Assembly (NCBI RefSeq): GCF_020707265.1
Contig: NZ_JAJFEQ010000006.1
Coordinates: 186,001-250,000, forward strand
DNA from: Massilia sp. IC2-477
GTDB taxonomy: Bacteria > Pseudomonadota > Gammaproteobacteria > Burkholderiales > Burkholderiaceae_D
DNA length: 64,000 nt
Direction of reading: 5' to 3'
In this document: positions 28,503 to 37,943 of the stretch, in pieces
How the letters are laid out: each line of letters begins with the position of its first letter
How positions within the stretch are numbered: position 1 is the stretch's first letter
Translations under genes and position numbers: made by a program
The notes under the pieces: generated by a model
Database searches by the model: none
What the model saw: only the letters and a program-made list of their open reading frames with translations
What the model was told of the DNA's origin: nothing

Positions 28503-30554
28503 CTAGCCGCGTTTCTGTACCAATGTCAGGATATCGTAACTCGCCACGAGTTCGTCGTTTTGATTCGTCACCTGGACATCCCACGCCACCACACCCTGGC
28601 CCCGGCCCTGCTCGTCCGTGCGGTTGCGGTCGACCTTGCGCTTGCAGGTGAGGCGCGCGCGGATGGTGTCGCCGATCGCCACCGGCGCCACGAAGCGCAG
28701 GTTATCGAGGCCATAGTTGGCCAGCACCGGACCCGGCGCCGGCGACACGAACAGGCCCGCCGCCGCCGACAGCACGAAGTAGCCGTGCGCGATGCGCTTG
28801 CCGAACTGGGTGTCCTTGGCCGCGATCTCGTCGAAGTGCATGTAGAAGTAGTCGCCCGAGACGCCGCCGAAGTTGACGATGTCCGCTTCGCTCACGGTGC
28901 GGCGGTGGGTCAGCAGCGAGTGGCCCACTTCCAGGTCTTCGAACCAGCGGCGGAACGGGTGGATATCCGTTTCCTTGACCGCGCCGCCACGCACGTATTC
29001 GCCGGTGACGGCAGTCAGCATGGTCGGCGAACCCTGTACCGCGGCGCGCTGCAGGAAGTGTTTCACGGCGCGGATGCCGCCCAGCTCTTCGCCGCCACCG
29101 GCGCGGCCCGGGCCGCCGTGCTTCAGCTGCGGCAGCGGCGAGCCGTGGCCGGTGGAGTCGACCGCCGACTCACGCTCGAGAATGTGCACGCGCCCGTGCG
29201 AGGCGGCGGCGATCGGCACCGCGTGGGCGGCGATGGCCGGGTCCCTGGTCACCAGCGTGGTCACCAGGCTGCCCTTGCCGCGCGCTGCCAGGTGCAGGGC
29301 TTCGTCGATGTCGCGGTAGGTCATCATCGTGCTGACCGGGCCGAAGGCTTCGATATCGTGCACGGCATCGTTGACCATCGCGTTACGGCACAGGAGCAGG
29401 GTCGGCGCGAAGAAGGCGCCGTTGGCACAGCCGTCGCCGACCGGATTGAAGCCGTCGCGGGCGCTGAACAAGACTTCGTTGCCGCGCGCGAGCATCTCGA
29501 CGCGTTCGCTCACGTCGCGGTGCTGGTCCATCGAGGCCAGCGCTCCCATGCGCACGCCTTCGACCTTCGGGTTGCCGACGGTGATCTTCGCCAGGCGCTC
29601 GCGCAGGCGCGCGCCCACGGCCTCGGCATGCTGCTCGGGCACGATGACGCGGCGGATCGCGGTGCACTTCTGGCCGGCCTTGCCGGTCATCTCGCGCGCG
29701 ACTTCTTTCACGAACAGGTCGAATTCCGGATCGTCGGGCGTGACGTCCGGCGCCAGGATGGCGCAGTTCAGCGAGTCCGCTTCGGCGGTGAAGGGCACTG
29801 CTTCGCGGATCAGGTTCTGGTTCGCCTTCAGCTTGGCGGCGGTGTCGGCCGAACCGGTGAAGGTGACGGCATCGGAACCACCCAGGCGGTCGAGCAGGTC
29901 GCCGGTCGAGCCGATCACCAGCTGCAGCGCGCCTTCCGGCACCAGGCCGGAGTCCATCATCATCTTGACGGTGGCGTGGGTCAGGTAGCTGGTGGCGGTG
30001 GCCGGCTTGACGATGCAGGGCATCGCGGCCAGGAAGCTCGGCGCGAATTTTTCCAGCATGCCCCAGATCGGGAAGTTGAAGGCATTGATGTGCACCGCCA
30101 GGCCGCCCTTCGGCACCAGGATGTGGGTGCCGGCAAAGCCGCCGCGCTTGCCCAGTGCCATGGCCGGGCCTTCGTGCAGCACGTTCGACGAAGGCAGCTC
30201 GCGCGAGCCCATGCTGGCGTAGGCGAACAGGGTGCCGATGCCGCCTTCGACGTCGACCCAGCTGTCCGGGCGGGTGGCGCCGGTCAGGTGCGAGATCTCG
30301 TACAGCTCTTCCTTGCGCTCCATCATGTACAGGGCCAAGGCCTTCAGGCGCTGGGCGCGCTTCTGGAAATCCAGCGCCATCAGCGCCGGGACGCCGGTCT
30401 TGCGCGCATAGGTGACGGCTTCGTCGAAGTCGATCTTCTCGGCATGGGTGTGGAAGATCAGCTCGTTGTTCAGCGCGCTGTGCAGCGGGGTATGCGCCTC
30501 AGCGCCGTGCCAGCGGCCGGCGATCAGGCTTTGCAGGGTTGCGATGTTGCCCAT
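28503..30554 (-). CDS. paaZ: Oxepin-CoA hydrolase / 3-oxo-5,6-dehydrosuberyl-CoA semialdehyde dehydrogenase
   Basis: 683 residues, the full bifunctional length. The N-terminal aldehyde dehydrogenase (about 1-520) has INAFNFPIWG, the FTGSADTA segment, catalytic E near 256 (EADSLN) and C297 in AGQKCTAIRR. The C-terminal MaoC-like hot-dog hydratase (about 540-683) shows GDYFYMHFDEIAA and GKRIAHGYFVLS. It opens the oxepin ring and oxidises the resulting aldehyde, which channels phenylacetate toward beta-oxidation. Final gene of the paa cluster and separated from paaY by about 200 bases with a repeat. Confidence 0.96.
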   Translation of the reverse strand: MGNIATLQSLIAGRWHGAEAHTPLHSALNNELIFHTHAEKIDFDEAVTYARKTGVPALMALDFQKRAQRLKALALYMMERKEELYEISHLTGATRPDSWVDVEGGIGTLFAYASMGSRELPSSNVLHEGPAMALGKRGGFAGTHILVPKGGLAVHINAFNFPIWGMLEKFAPSFLAAMPCIVKPATATSYLTHATVKMMMDSGLVPEGALQLVIGSTGDLLDRLGGSDAVTFTGSADTAAKLKANQNLIREAVPFTAEADSLNCAILAPDVTPDDPEFDLFVKEVAREMTGKAGQKCTAIRRVIVPEQHAEAVGARLRERLAKITVGNPKVEGVRMGALASMDQHRDVSERVEMLARGNEVLFSARDGFNPVGDGCANGAFFAPTLLLCRNAMVNDAVHDIEAFGPVSTMMTYRDIDEALHLAARGKGSLVTTLVTRDPAIAAHAVPIAAASHGRVHILERESAVDSTGHGSPLPQLKHGGPGRAGGGEELGGIRAVKHFLQRAAVQGSPTMLTAVTGEYVRGGAVKETDIHPFRRWFEDLEVGHSLLTHRRTVSEADIVNFGGVSGDYFYMHFDEIAAKDTQFGKRIAHGYFVLSAAAGLFVSPAPGPVLANYGLDNLRFVAPVAIGDTIRARLTCKRKVDRNRTDEQGRGQGVVAWDVQVTNQNDELVASYDILTLVQKRG

Positions 30555-30633
30555 GTTCTTGTCTCCGTTCAGTTATCTCTTCAAGTCTCTCTTCAGGAAT
30601 CCGCAGCCGACGATTCCCCGCACCGCCTACCAA

Positions 30634-30744
30634 CGTCATCCCGGCGAAAGCCGGGATCCAAGTTCGTCGAGCTCTGTTACCGCATCCGCGAAGCGCTATC
30701 CGTTCGCACACAGAATTGGGTACCGGCCTTCGCCGGTACGACGG
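30634..30744. repeat. Dispersed hairpin repeat B, copy 1
   Basis: The left end (30634-30671) contains a CCCGGCGAAAGCCGGG hairpin and the right end (30712-30744) contains ACCGGCCTTCGCCGGT, followed by ACGACGG, which is the inverse of the left-hand CGTCATC region in part. Two similar copies lie at 36.7 and 47.1 kb. The middle differs among copies. It lies between paaY and paaZ. Confidence 0.8.
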
Positions 30745-30757
30745 GCTAGGGGTGCAA

Positions 30758-31357
30758 TCACACTCTCGGTTTGTGCCGGCCTTCCGGATCGAACTCGATG
30801 CCCTTGCGGTCCGGTTCCACTTCCGTCAGCGCTTCGACCTCGCGCATCGTCTGCAGCGAACGCACATTCAGCTCGTGGTACTGGCGCGTCCCGAAACTCT
30901 TCCACTTCACGTCTTCGTCCGTGAGCTCACGCATGATCCTGGCCGGCGTGCCCATCACCATGCTGCGCGGCGGGATGATCATCCCCGCCTTCACGAAGCT
31001 CATCGCCGCGACGATCGATTCTTCTCCGACCACGGCCTTGTCCATCACGACCGCATTCATGCCCACCATGGCGTTGCGCTTGATGCGGCAGCCGTGCAGC
31101 ACCGCGCCATGACCGATGTGGCCATCGATTTCGACCACGGTGTCCTCTCCGGGAAAGCCGTGCATCACGCAGGTATCCTGCAGGTTGGCGCCCTCTTCCA
31201 GGATCAGGCGGCCGAAGTCGCCGCGCATCGAGGCCAGCGGGCCGATGTAGCAGCGCGGGCCGACGATCACGTCCCCGATCAGGACCGCGCTCGGATGCAC
31301 GTAGGCGGTGGGATGCACCACCGGCCGCACGCCGTTGATCTCGTACACTTTGACCAT
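30758..31357 (-). CDS. paaY: Phenylacetate degradation protein PaaY (hexapeptide-repeat thioesterase)
   Basis: 199 residues from ATG 31357, two bases after the paaJ stop. The left-handed beta-helix is seen as hexapeptide repeats from about 20 to 130 (VHPSAVLIGDVIVGPRCYIG and so on), with His residues typical of a gamma-carbonic-anhydrase-like metal site (RGDFG, QDTCVMHG, IGHGAVLHG). PaaY in E. coli removes CoA from toxic 2-hydroxycyclohepta-1,4,6-triene-1-formyl-CoA. Position in the cluster supports the name. Confidence 0.93.
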   Translation of the reverse strand: MVKVYEINGVRPVVHPTAYVHPSAVLIGDVIVGPRCYIGPLASMRGDFGRLILEEGANLQDTCVMHGFPGEDTVVEIDGHIGHGAVLHGCRIKRNAMVGMNAVVMDKAVVGEESIVAAMSFVKAGMIIPPRSMVMGTPARIMRELTDEDVKWKSFGTRQYHELNVRSLQTMREVEALTEVEPDRKGIEFDPEGRHKPRV

Positions 31358-31359
31358 GC

Positions 31360-32565
31360 TTACACCCGCTCGACGATCAGCGCGATGCCCTGGCCGACGC
31401 CGATGCACATGGTGCACAGGGCGTAGCGGCCCTTGATGCGGTGCAGCTGGTTCACCGCAGTGGTCACCAGGCGCGCACCGGACGCACCCAGCGGGTGGCC
31501 GAGCGCGATCGCGCCGCCGTTCGGGTTCACGTGCGCGGCGTCGTCCGGCAGGCCGAGGTCGCGCATCACGGCCAGGCCCTGGGCGGCAAAGGCTTCGTTC
31601 AATTCGATGACGTCCATCTGGTCAAGGCGCAGGCCGGTCTGCAGCAGCAGCTTCTTCACGGCCGGCGACGGTCCGAAGCCCATGATGCGCGGCGCCAGGC
31701 CGGCCGTGGCCATGCCGATCACGCGCGCGCGCGGGGTCAGTCCGTTGCGCACGGCCGTGGTCGCCGACGCCAGCAGCAGTGCGCAGGCGCCGTCGTTCAG
31801 GCTCGATGCGTTACCGGCGCTGACCGTTCCGTCGGGCAGCACCACGCCCTTGAGCTTGGCCAGGGCTTCGATGCTGGTGTCCGCGCGTGGCTGCTCGTCG
31901 GTGTCGAACACGCGCGAGTCTCCTTTCTTGCCGTGAATGGTCACGGGGACGATCTCGTCCTTGAAGAAGCCTTCGGCATGGGCACGGGCCCAGCGCTGCT
32001 GGCTGCGCAGCGCGAACGCATCCTGGTCCGCGCGCTTGATGTTGAATTCCACCGCCACGTTCTCGGCCGTCTCCGGCATCGAGTCGATGCCGTACTTCGC
32101 CTTCATGAGCGGGTTGACGAAACGCCAGCCGAGGGTGGTGTCTTCGATTTTCGCCGCACGTGAGAAGGCGCTGTCGGCCTTGGCCATCACGAACGGTGCG
32201 CGGGTCATGCTCTCGACGCCGCCGGCGATGATCAGGTTCGCTTCGCCGGCGCGGATCGCGCGTGCGGCGGTACCGACAGCGTCCATGCCGGAACCGCACA
32301 GGCGGTTGATGGTATTGGCCGGCACTTCCGGCGGCAGCCCGGCCAGCAACGCGGCCATGCGGCCGACGTTGCGGTTGTCTTCGCCGGCCTGGTTGGCGCA
32401 GCCGTAGAACAGGTCGTCCACGGCGCCCCAGTCCACGTCCTTGTTGCGGGCGATCAGTGCGGCGATGGGCAGTGCGCCCAGGTCGTCGGCGCGCACGCTC
32501 GACAGCGAGCCGCCGTAGCGGCCGAAGGGGGTGCGGATCGCGTCGCAGATGAAGGCGTCAGTCAT
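31360..32565 (-). CDS. paaJ: 3-oxoadipyl-CoA / 3-oxo-5,6-dehydrosuberyl-CoA thiolase
   Basis: 401 residues, typical thiolase II. The acyl-accepting Cys is in NRLCGSGMDA, followed by GGVESMTRAPFV; the C-terminal active-site parts are NEAFAAQ, GGAIALGHPLGASGAR and CTMCIGVGQG with the second Cys. The MTDAFICDAIRTPFGRYGG start matches PaaJ/PcaF. It splits 3-oxoadipyl-CoA to succinyl-CoA and acetyl-CoA, and the 5,6-dehydrosuberyl form. paaK ends 16 bases upstream. Confidence 0.95.
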   Translation of the reverse strand: MTDAFICDAIRTPFGRYGGSLSSVRADDLGALPIAALIARNKDVDWGAVDDLFYGCANQAGEDNRNVGRMAALLAGLPPEVPANTINRLCGSGMDAVGTAARAIRAGEANLIIAGGVESMTRAPFVMAKADSAFSRAAKIEDTTLGWRFVNPLMKAKYGIDSMPETAENVAVEFNIKRADQDAFALRSQQRWARAHAEGFFKDEIVPVTIHGKKGDSRVFDTDEQPRADTSIEALAKLKGVVLPDGTVSAGNASSLNDGACALLLASATTAVRNGLTPRARVIGMATAGLAPRIMGFGPSPAVKKLLLQTGLRLDQMDVIELNEAFAAQGLAVMRDLGLPDDAAHVNPNGGAIALGHPLGASGARLVTTAVNQLHRIKGRYALCTMCIGVGQGIALIVERV

Positions 32566-32581
32566 GGTGTCTCCTCAGTAT

Positions 32582-33895
32582 TCAGTTTTTGGGGCGCTTG
32601 TCGACCACGCGCCGGGCCTTGCCGGTCAGCGTGCGCTCGATCCCGCCGGGCGGGTTCAGGGTCACGCGCGTGGTGACGCCCACATGGGTCTTGATGTTGT
32701 GCTGGAGCTCGCGGCAGAGCAGGTCCACGTCGTTTGGGGACAGCGCGCCGTCGCGCAGTTCGCCCAGCACTTCCAGCGTGTCGAGATGACCGTCGCGCGC
32801 CACCACCAGCTGGTATTGCGGCGCCAGCGCCGGCATCTTCAGGACGATCTCTTCGATCTGGCTCGGGAACACGTTCACGCCGCGGATGATCAGCATGTCG
32901 TCCGAGCGGCCCGTGATGCGGCCCATGCGACGCATCGAGCGCGAGGTCGGCGGCAGCAAACGGGTCAGGTCGCGCGTGCGGTAGCGGATGATCGGCAGCG
33001 CTTCCTTGCTGAGCGAGGTGAACACCAGTTCGCCCTCCTCGCCGTCCGGCAGGACTTCGCCGGTGTCGGGATCGATGATCTCGGGGTAGAAATGGTCTTC
33101 CCAGATCACCGGACCATCCTTGCTCTCGATGCATTCGCTGGCCACGCCCGGTCCCATCACTTCGGAGAGACCATAGATGTCGACCGCGTCGATGCCGGCG
33201 CGGGTTTCGATCTCGCGGCGCATGGCGTCGGTCCAGGGCTCGGCGCCGAAGATGCCGACCTTCAGCGAGGACGTCGCTGGGTCGATCCCCTGGCGCGTGA
33301 ACTCCTCGACGATGTTCAGCATGTACGAGGGCGTGACCATGATGATCGAGGGCTTGAAGTCCTGGATCAGCTGGACCTGCTTCTCGGTCTGGCCGCCGGA
33401 CATCGGGATCACCGTGCAGCCAAGCTTTTCGGCGCCGTAGTGCGCGCCCAGGCCGCCGGTGAACAGGCCGTAGCCATACGAGATGTGCACCATGTCGCCG
33501 GGACGGCCGCCTGCGGCGCGGATCGAGCGTGCAACCACGCCGGCCCAGGTGTCGATATCGCGCCGGGTGTAGCCGACCACGGTCGCCTTGCCGGTGGTGC
33601 CGCTCGAGGCGTGGATGCGCACCACCTGCTCGCGCGGCACGGCAAACAGGCCGAAGGGGTAGTTGTCGCGCAGGGTCTTCTTGTCGGTGAAGGGGAACTT
33701 CGCCAGGTCACTCAGGGACTTCAGGTCTTCCGGATGCACGCCGGCGGCATCGAACGCGGCGCGGTAGTGCGGCACGTTCTCGTAGGCGTGGTGCAGCGAC
33801 CACTTCAGGCGCTCCAGTTGCAGGGCCTGTAGTTCGTCGCGGCTGGCGCGTTCGATCGGCTCCAGTTCGCCCGGGGCTGGTGTGCGTTGTACCAT
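32582..33895 (-). CDS. paaK: Phenylacetate-CoA ligase
   Basis: 437 residues. The AMP-binding motif is SSGTTGKATVVGYT, with YGLSE and the later hinge region RSDDMLIIRGVNVFPSQIEE typical of PaaK. It activates phenylacetate to phenylacetyl-CoA at the cost of ATP to AMP, the entry step of the pathway and the source of the CoA ester that PaaX senses in E. coli. Lies between paaI and paaJ. Confidence 0.97.
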   Translation of the reverse strand: MVQRTPAPGELEPIERASRDELQALQLERLKWSLHHAYENVPHYRAAFDAAGVHPEDLKSLSDLAKFPFTDKKTLRDNYPFGLFAVPREQVVRIHASSGTTGKATVVGYTRRDIDTWAGVVARSIRAAGGRPGDMVHISYGYGLFTGGLGAHYGAEKLGCTVIPMSGGQTEKQVQLIQDFKPSIIMVTPSYMLNIVEEFTRQGIDPATSSLKVGIFGAEPWTDAMRREIETRAGIDAVDIYGLSEVMGPGVASECIESKDGPVIWEDHFYPEIIDPDTGEVLPDGEEGELVFTSLSKEALPIIRYRTRDLTRLLPPTSRSMRRMGRITGRSDDMLIIRGVNVFPSQIEEIVLKMPALAPQYQLVVARDGHLDTLEVLGELRDGALSPNDVDLLCRELQHNIKTHVGVTTRVTLNPPGGIERTLTGKARRVVDKRPKN

Positions 33896-33924
33896 CTCGA
33901 CCTCCTATCGTCTTGCTGAAAGCT

Positions 33925-34362
33925 TTACTGCCCGACCTCGGCCACCATGCCGCTCACGCGGTGCGACTTCCCGCGGAACAGCGCCACCGTGCGCCCTTCC
34001 TGGTTGCTCACCTTGATGTCGTACACGCCGGTTTTACCCTGCAGCGCCTGCTCCACCGCTTCCGCCACCAGCACGTCGCCTTCGCGTCCGGGCGCCAGGT
34101 AGTCGATGGTGCAGCCGGCGCCCACGGTATTGAAGTTGTGCGAGTTGCAGGCAAAGGCGAAGGCGCTGTCGGCCAGCATGAAGATGTAGCCGCCGTGGCA
34201 GGTCGCGTGCCCGTTGAGCATGTCGCCGCGCACGCGCATCGACATGCGCGCGTAGCCGGGACGGATCTCGTCCAGCGTCATGCCCAAGGCCTGGCTGGCC
34301 GGATCGCGCTCGTACATGGTCTTCCCGGCCAGCTCGGCCAGCGCCTGCGGATCGCTATGCAT
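33925..34362 (-). CDS. paaI: Hydroxyphenylacetyl-CoA thioesterase PaaI
   Basis: 145 residues from ATG 34362, overlapping the end of paaH by eight bases. The hot-dog thioesterase signature is GHATCHGGYIFMLADSAFAFACN, split here as a Gly-Gly with the conserved Asp of LADSAFA. The frame is open to 34554, but the added residues are a shadow of paaH. PaaI rescues CoA from dead-end ring-hydroxylated phenylacetyl-CoA. Confidence 0.93.
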   Translation of the reverse strand: MHSDPQALAELAGKTMYERDPASQALGMTLDEIRPGYARMSMRVRGDMLNGHATCHGGYIFMLADSAFAFACNSHNFNTVGAGCTIDYLAPGREGDVLVAEAVEQALQGKTGVYDIKVSNQEGRTVALFRGKSHRVSGMVAEVGQ

Positions 34363-35893
34363 GGAACGTCGCTCCGTGCGGATTGGCGGCGATCTTCCGG
34401 CGCAGCAGCGGCGACACCCGATAGCGGTCTTCGCCATAGCTCGTCGCCAAGTTGGCCAGCACGGCGACGATATGCTCCAGGCCGACGCTGTCGGCCCAGG
34501 CCAGCGGACCGCGCGGGTAGTTGACGCCCTTCCGCATCGCAATGTCGACAGCAAGCGCGCTGCACACGCCCTGGTTGACCGCGTCCGCCGCTTCGTTGGC
34601 CAGCATGGCGACCGTGCGCATCACGGCCATGCCGGGCACATCGTCCAGGCGGGTGACGGCAAAGCCGGCGGCCTGGAACATGCCGACGACCGCGTTGTAG
34701 GCATCCATGCTGCACTGGTCGGCGCGCGCCAGCGCAATGCGGGTGGCGCCGGCGGCGTCCAGCAGCAGGTCGTAGACGACGGTGTCGTCGTGCCAGGCTT
34801 CAGCCGCGCGCTCGGTCGCCGTACGGCCATCGGTCAGGTAAACGGCAGCGCCTCCACACAGGAAGCCGGGGGTGGCATCCAGGGTTTCCTCGCGCGCCAT
34901 GTCGAAGCCGGCCGCGGCGATGCGCGCGGCCAGGGGGTCGAGCTGCCCGGATTCGCTGCCGATGAGGGCGACCGATTCCGGACGCGGCTGCAGGCTTTCC
35001 GTCTGCGGTGCAGGCTTCTCGACGCCCTCGCCGTAGCGGTAGAAGCCGCGGCCCGTCTTGCGGCCCAGGAAGCCGGCGTTGACCAGTTCCTGCTGCAGGA
35101 TCGAGGGGGTGAAGCGCGGATCGCCGAAGTAGGCGTTGTAGACCGAGTTCGTCACCGAGAAGTTGACGTCATGGCCGATCAGGTCCATCAGCTCGAAGGG
35201 ACCCATGCGGAAGCCGCCACAGTCGCGCAGCACGGCGTCGATGGTGGCCGGTTCGGCGGCCTGTTCCAGCAGCAGGCGCAGCGCTTCCGCGTAGTACGGA
35301 CGGGCGACGCGGTTCACGATGAAGCCGGGCGTCGACTTCGCGTGCACCGGGTTCTTGCCCCAGGCTTCGGCGGTAGCGTAGACCGTGTCGGCGACTTCCT
35401 TGCTGGTTGCAATGCCACTGATGACTTCGACCAGCGCCATCAGGGGCACCGGATTGAAGAAGTGCATGCCGACCAGCCGTTCCGGATGGCGCAGGGGCGC
35501 CGCGATCGCAGTGACCGAGATCGACGAGGTGTTGGTGGCCAGGATGCAGTCCTCACCGACGATACCTTCCAGTTCGGTGAACAGCGCGCGCTTGGCATCC
35601 AGGTTCTCGACGATGGCTTCGACCACCAGCGCGGCGCCCGCCGTTTCCTGCAGCGACGCGATGCGCTTGAGGCGCGCGCGTGCCTCGTCGGCAGCGGTGG
35701 CGTCCATGCGGCCCTTTTCGACCAGCTTGGCGTAGGTCTTGCCGATCTCCGTGATGGCCTTGTCGGCCGCTTCGGTGCGCGTATCGAACAGCAGCACCTG
35801 GTGGCCGGCGCTGGCCGCGACCTGGGCGATGCCCGAGCCCATGGCGCCGCTGCCGACGACCGCGACGATGCTGCCCTTGTCCAGTGCCGCCAT
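34355..35893 (-). CDS. paaH: 3-hydroxyacyl-CoA dehydrogenase (3-hydroxyadipyl-CoA)
   Basis: 512 residues. The Rossmann fold has GSGAMGSGIAQVAA near the N-terminus; HFFNPVPLMALVEV and the central catalytic His-Glu region (TKSTPGFIVNRV follows) are typical of 3HCDH. The C-terminal half repeats the dimerisation domain, giving the long PaaH/PaaC form. It oxidises 3-hydroxyadipyl-CoA with NAD. The start is one base past the paaG stop region, so the genes are coupled. Confidence 0.95.
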   Translation of the reverse strand: MAALDKGSIVAVVGSGAMGSGIAQVAASAGHQVLLFDTRTEAADKAITEIGKTYAKLVEKGRMDATAADEARARLKRIASLQETAGAALVVEAIVENLDAKRALFTELEGIVGEDCILATNTSSISVTAIAAPLRHPERLVGMHFFNPVPLMALVEVISGIATSKEVADTVYATAEAWGKNPVHAKSTPGFIVNRVARPYYAEALRLLLEQAAEPATIDAVLRDCGGFRMGPFELMDLIGHDVNFSVTNSVYNAYFGDPRFTPSILQQELVNAGFLGRKTGRGFYRYGEGVEKPAPQTESLQPRPESVALIGSESGQLDPLAARIAAAGFDMAREETLDATPGFLCGGAAVYLTDGRTATERAAEAWHDDTVVYDLLLDAAGATRIALARADQCSMDAYNAVVGMFQAAGFAVTRLDDVPGMAVMRTVAMLANEAADAVNQGVCSALAVDIAMRKGVNYPRGPLAWADSVGLEHIVAVLANLATSYGEDRYRVSPLLRRKIAANPHGATFHA

Positions 35894-35894
35894 C

Positions 35895-36686
35895 TTATTC
35901 TCCCTTGAAGTGCGCAGGGCGCTTGGCGATGAAGGCGGCGACGCCTTCGCGGTAGTCGTGGCTGTAGCCCAGTTCGCGCATCATCTCGCCTTCCAGCTTC
36001 AGCTGTTCCGGCAGGGTGTTGGCCCAGCTGGCCTGCAGTGCCTTCTTGGTGAAGGCAAGACCCTTGGTCGGGGCGGCGGCGAAGTGCTCGGCCATGGCCA
36101 TGGCCTGGTCCATCAGGGCTTCGTCCGGGACGCAGGCCCAGATCAGGCCCCACTGCTCGGCCTTCTCGGCGCTGAGCTTCTCGCCCAGCATGGCCAGGCC
36201 CGTGGCGCGTGCGTGGCCGATCAGGCGCGGCAGGTGCCAGGTGCCGCCGGTGTCGGGGATCAGGCCTAGCTTGCAGAAGGCTTCGATGAAGCTGGCCGAC
36301 TTCGCGGCCAGCACGATGTCGCAGGCCAGGGCCAGGTTGGCGCCGGCGCCGGCGGCCACGCCGTTCACCGCGCAGATGACGGGCATCGGCAGCGTCTTCA
36401 GGGTCATGACCAGCGGGGCGTAGAACTTCTCGACCGACTCGCCCAGGTCCACGCCCGGGGCGCCCGGTTCGACGGCGCGGTCGGACAGGTCCTGGCCGGC
36501 GCAGAAGCCGCGGCCGGCGCCGGTCAGCACCAGCACGCGCACGGATTTGTCGGCCTGCAGCTTATCCAGCGCGTCACGCACTTCGAGGTGCATGGCCTGG
36601 GTGAAGCTGTTCAGGCGATCAGGGCGGTTCAGCGTCAGGAGGGCGATGCCCTTGTCGATCTTGAACTGGATGGATTCGTAGGTCAT
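35895..36686 (-). CDS. paaG: 1,2-epoxyphenylacetyl-CoA isomerase PaaG
   Basis: 263 residues, crotonase fold. The oxyanion-hole regions are GAGRGFCAGQDLSDR and NGVAAGAGANLALACD, and EAFCKLGLIPDTGGTW has the Asp used by PaaG in place of a hydratase Glu pair. That pattern and its length fit PaaG, which isomerises the ring epoxide to oxepin-CoA. It is the only crotonase in the cluster; a separate PaaF hydratase is missing. The upstream gap to paaE holds a repeat. Confidence 0.92.
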   Translation of the reverse strand: MTYESIQFKIDKGIALLTLNRPDRLNSFTQAMHLEVRDALDKLQADKSVRVLVLTGAGRGFCAGQDLSDRAVEPGAPGVDLGESVEKFYAPLVMTLKTLPMPVICAVNGVAAGAGANLALACDIVLAAKSASFIEAFCKLGLIPDTGGTWHLPRLIGHARATGLAMLGEKLSAEKAEQWGLIWACVPDEALMDQAMAMAEHFAAAPTKGLAFTKKALQASWANTLPEQLKLEGEMMRELGYSHDYREGVAAFIAKRPAHFKGE

Positions 36687-36720
36687 GGGTGTCTCCGTTT
36701 TTTATTGTTGTCCGTTGAGT

Positions 36721-36827
36721 CGTCGTCCCGGCGCAGGCCGGGACCCAAGTTCGTTGCTGAGCCGCGAAAGTCAAATTGGGTTCCGGCCTACGCCGGAAGT
36801 CGTAGGCGCCAGTGGCGCGTACGACGG
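36721..36827. repeat. Dispersed hairpin repeat B, copy 2
   Basis: Left end 36721-36756 with CCCGGCGCAGGCCGGG, right end starting at 36772 with TTCCGGCCTACGCCGGAA and closing in ACGACGG at 36827. Aligns with copies at 30.6 and 47.1 kb in both ends. It separates paaE from paaG inside the paa operon. Confidence 0.8.
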
Positions 36828-36865
36828 TTTTGCGTGCGGTGGTGCTAACAGCGTTGCGGTCGTGC

Positions 36866-37942
36866 CTATTCAGCGATGTCGAAGTCAACGACCACCTTGT
36901 CGGTGATCGGGAAGCTCTGGCAACTGAGCACAAACCCGCGCGCCACTTCGTAGTCTTCGAGCGCGTAGTTCACATCCATCTCCACCTGCCCGTCGAGCAC
37001 CTTACAGCGGCAGGTGGAGCACACGCCGCCCTTGCACGAGTAGCGCATGTCGATGCCGGCGCGCAGGCCGGCGTCGAGGATGGACTCTTTATCTTTGTCC
37101 ATCGTGAAGCTGGCCGCGTTGCCGTCCATGATGACGGTGACTTCGGTCTGGTGCTGCTGCCCCACTTCCACCTTGCGCGGCTTGTGCTCGTGCTTGGGGA
37201 TGCTGGCGGCGAACAGCTCGATGCGGATCTTTTCCTTTGCCAGCCCGGCCGCCTGCAGCGAACGCGAGACGCCGTGCATCATGTCTTCCGGGCCGCAGAT
37301 GAAGGCGATGTCGATATCCCTGATGTCGATCCAGTGCTTGAGGAAGTGACCGCACTTTTCTTCCGTAATGCGGCCGTTGAACAGTTCGATGTCCTGCTGC
37401 TCGCGGCTCATCACATACACCAGCTTGAGCCGGTCCATGTAGGTGTCCTTGAGTTCGCTCAGTTCGTCGCGGAAGATCACGCTCGACGAGGCGCGGTTGC
37501 CGTACACGATGGTGAAGCGGCTCTTCGGCTCGGCCTTGAGCGTAGTCTTCACGATCGACAGGATCGGCGTGATGCCGCTACCGGCCGCAAACGCCAGGTA
37601 ATGACGTTCGCTCGTCGGATCGAGCGGCACGTTGAAGTGCCCCATCGGCGGCATCACTTCCAGCGTGGCGCCTGGCTTCAAGGCTTCATTGGCCCAGGTC
37701 GAGAACAGGCCGCCGCCGACCCGCTTGATCGCCACGCGCAGGCTCTCGTCCTGCACCGCCGAGCAGATTGAATACGAACGGCGCACGTCCTCGCCGTCGA
37801 TCATCGCGCGCAAGGTCAGATGTTGGCCCTGCTGGTAGGCGAACTGCGGTTTCAGTTCCGGCGGCACGTCGAAGGTGACGGCGATGGCGTCGCGGGTTTC
37901 GTGCTTCACCTTCGCCACGGTCAGTGGATAGAATTTGCTCAT
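36866..37942 (-). CDS. paaE: Phenylacetyl-CoA epoxidase reductase subunit
   Basis: 358 residues. The order is an FAD domain (RRSYSICS), an NAD domain (AAGSGITPILSI, then YGNRASSSVIF), and a C-terminal plant-type [2Fe-2S] ferredoxin with the Cys pattern CKGGVCSTC and a later C (SCQSF). It moves electrons from NADPH to the PaaABC oxygenase. One base separates its start from the paaD stop. Confidence 0.97.
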   Translation of the reverse strand: MSKFYPLTVAKVKHETRDAIAVTFDVPPELKPQFAYQQGQHLTLRAMIDGEDVRRSYSICSAVQDESLRVAIKRVGGGLFSTWANEALKPGATLEVMPPMGHFNVPLDPTSERHYLAFAAGSGITPILSIVKTTLKAEPKSRFTIVYGNRASSSVIFRDELSELKDTYMDRLKLVYVMSREQQDIELFNGRITEEKCGHFLKHWIDIRDIDIAFICGPEDMMHGVSRSLQAAGLAKEKIRIELFAASIPKHEHKPRKVEVGQQHQTEVTVIMDGNAASFTMDKDKESILDAGLRAGIDMRYSCKGGVCSTCRCKVLDGQVEMDVNYALEDYEVARGFVLSCQSFPITDKVVVDFDIAE

Positions 37943-37943
37943 C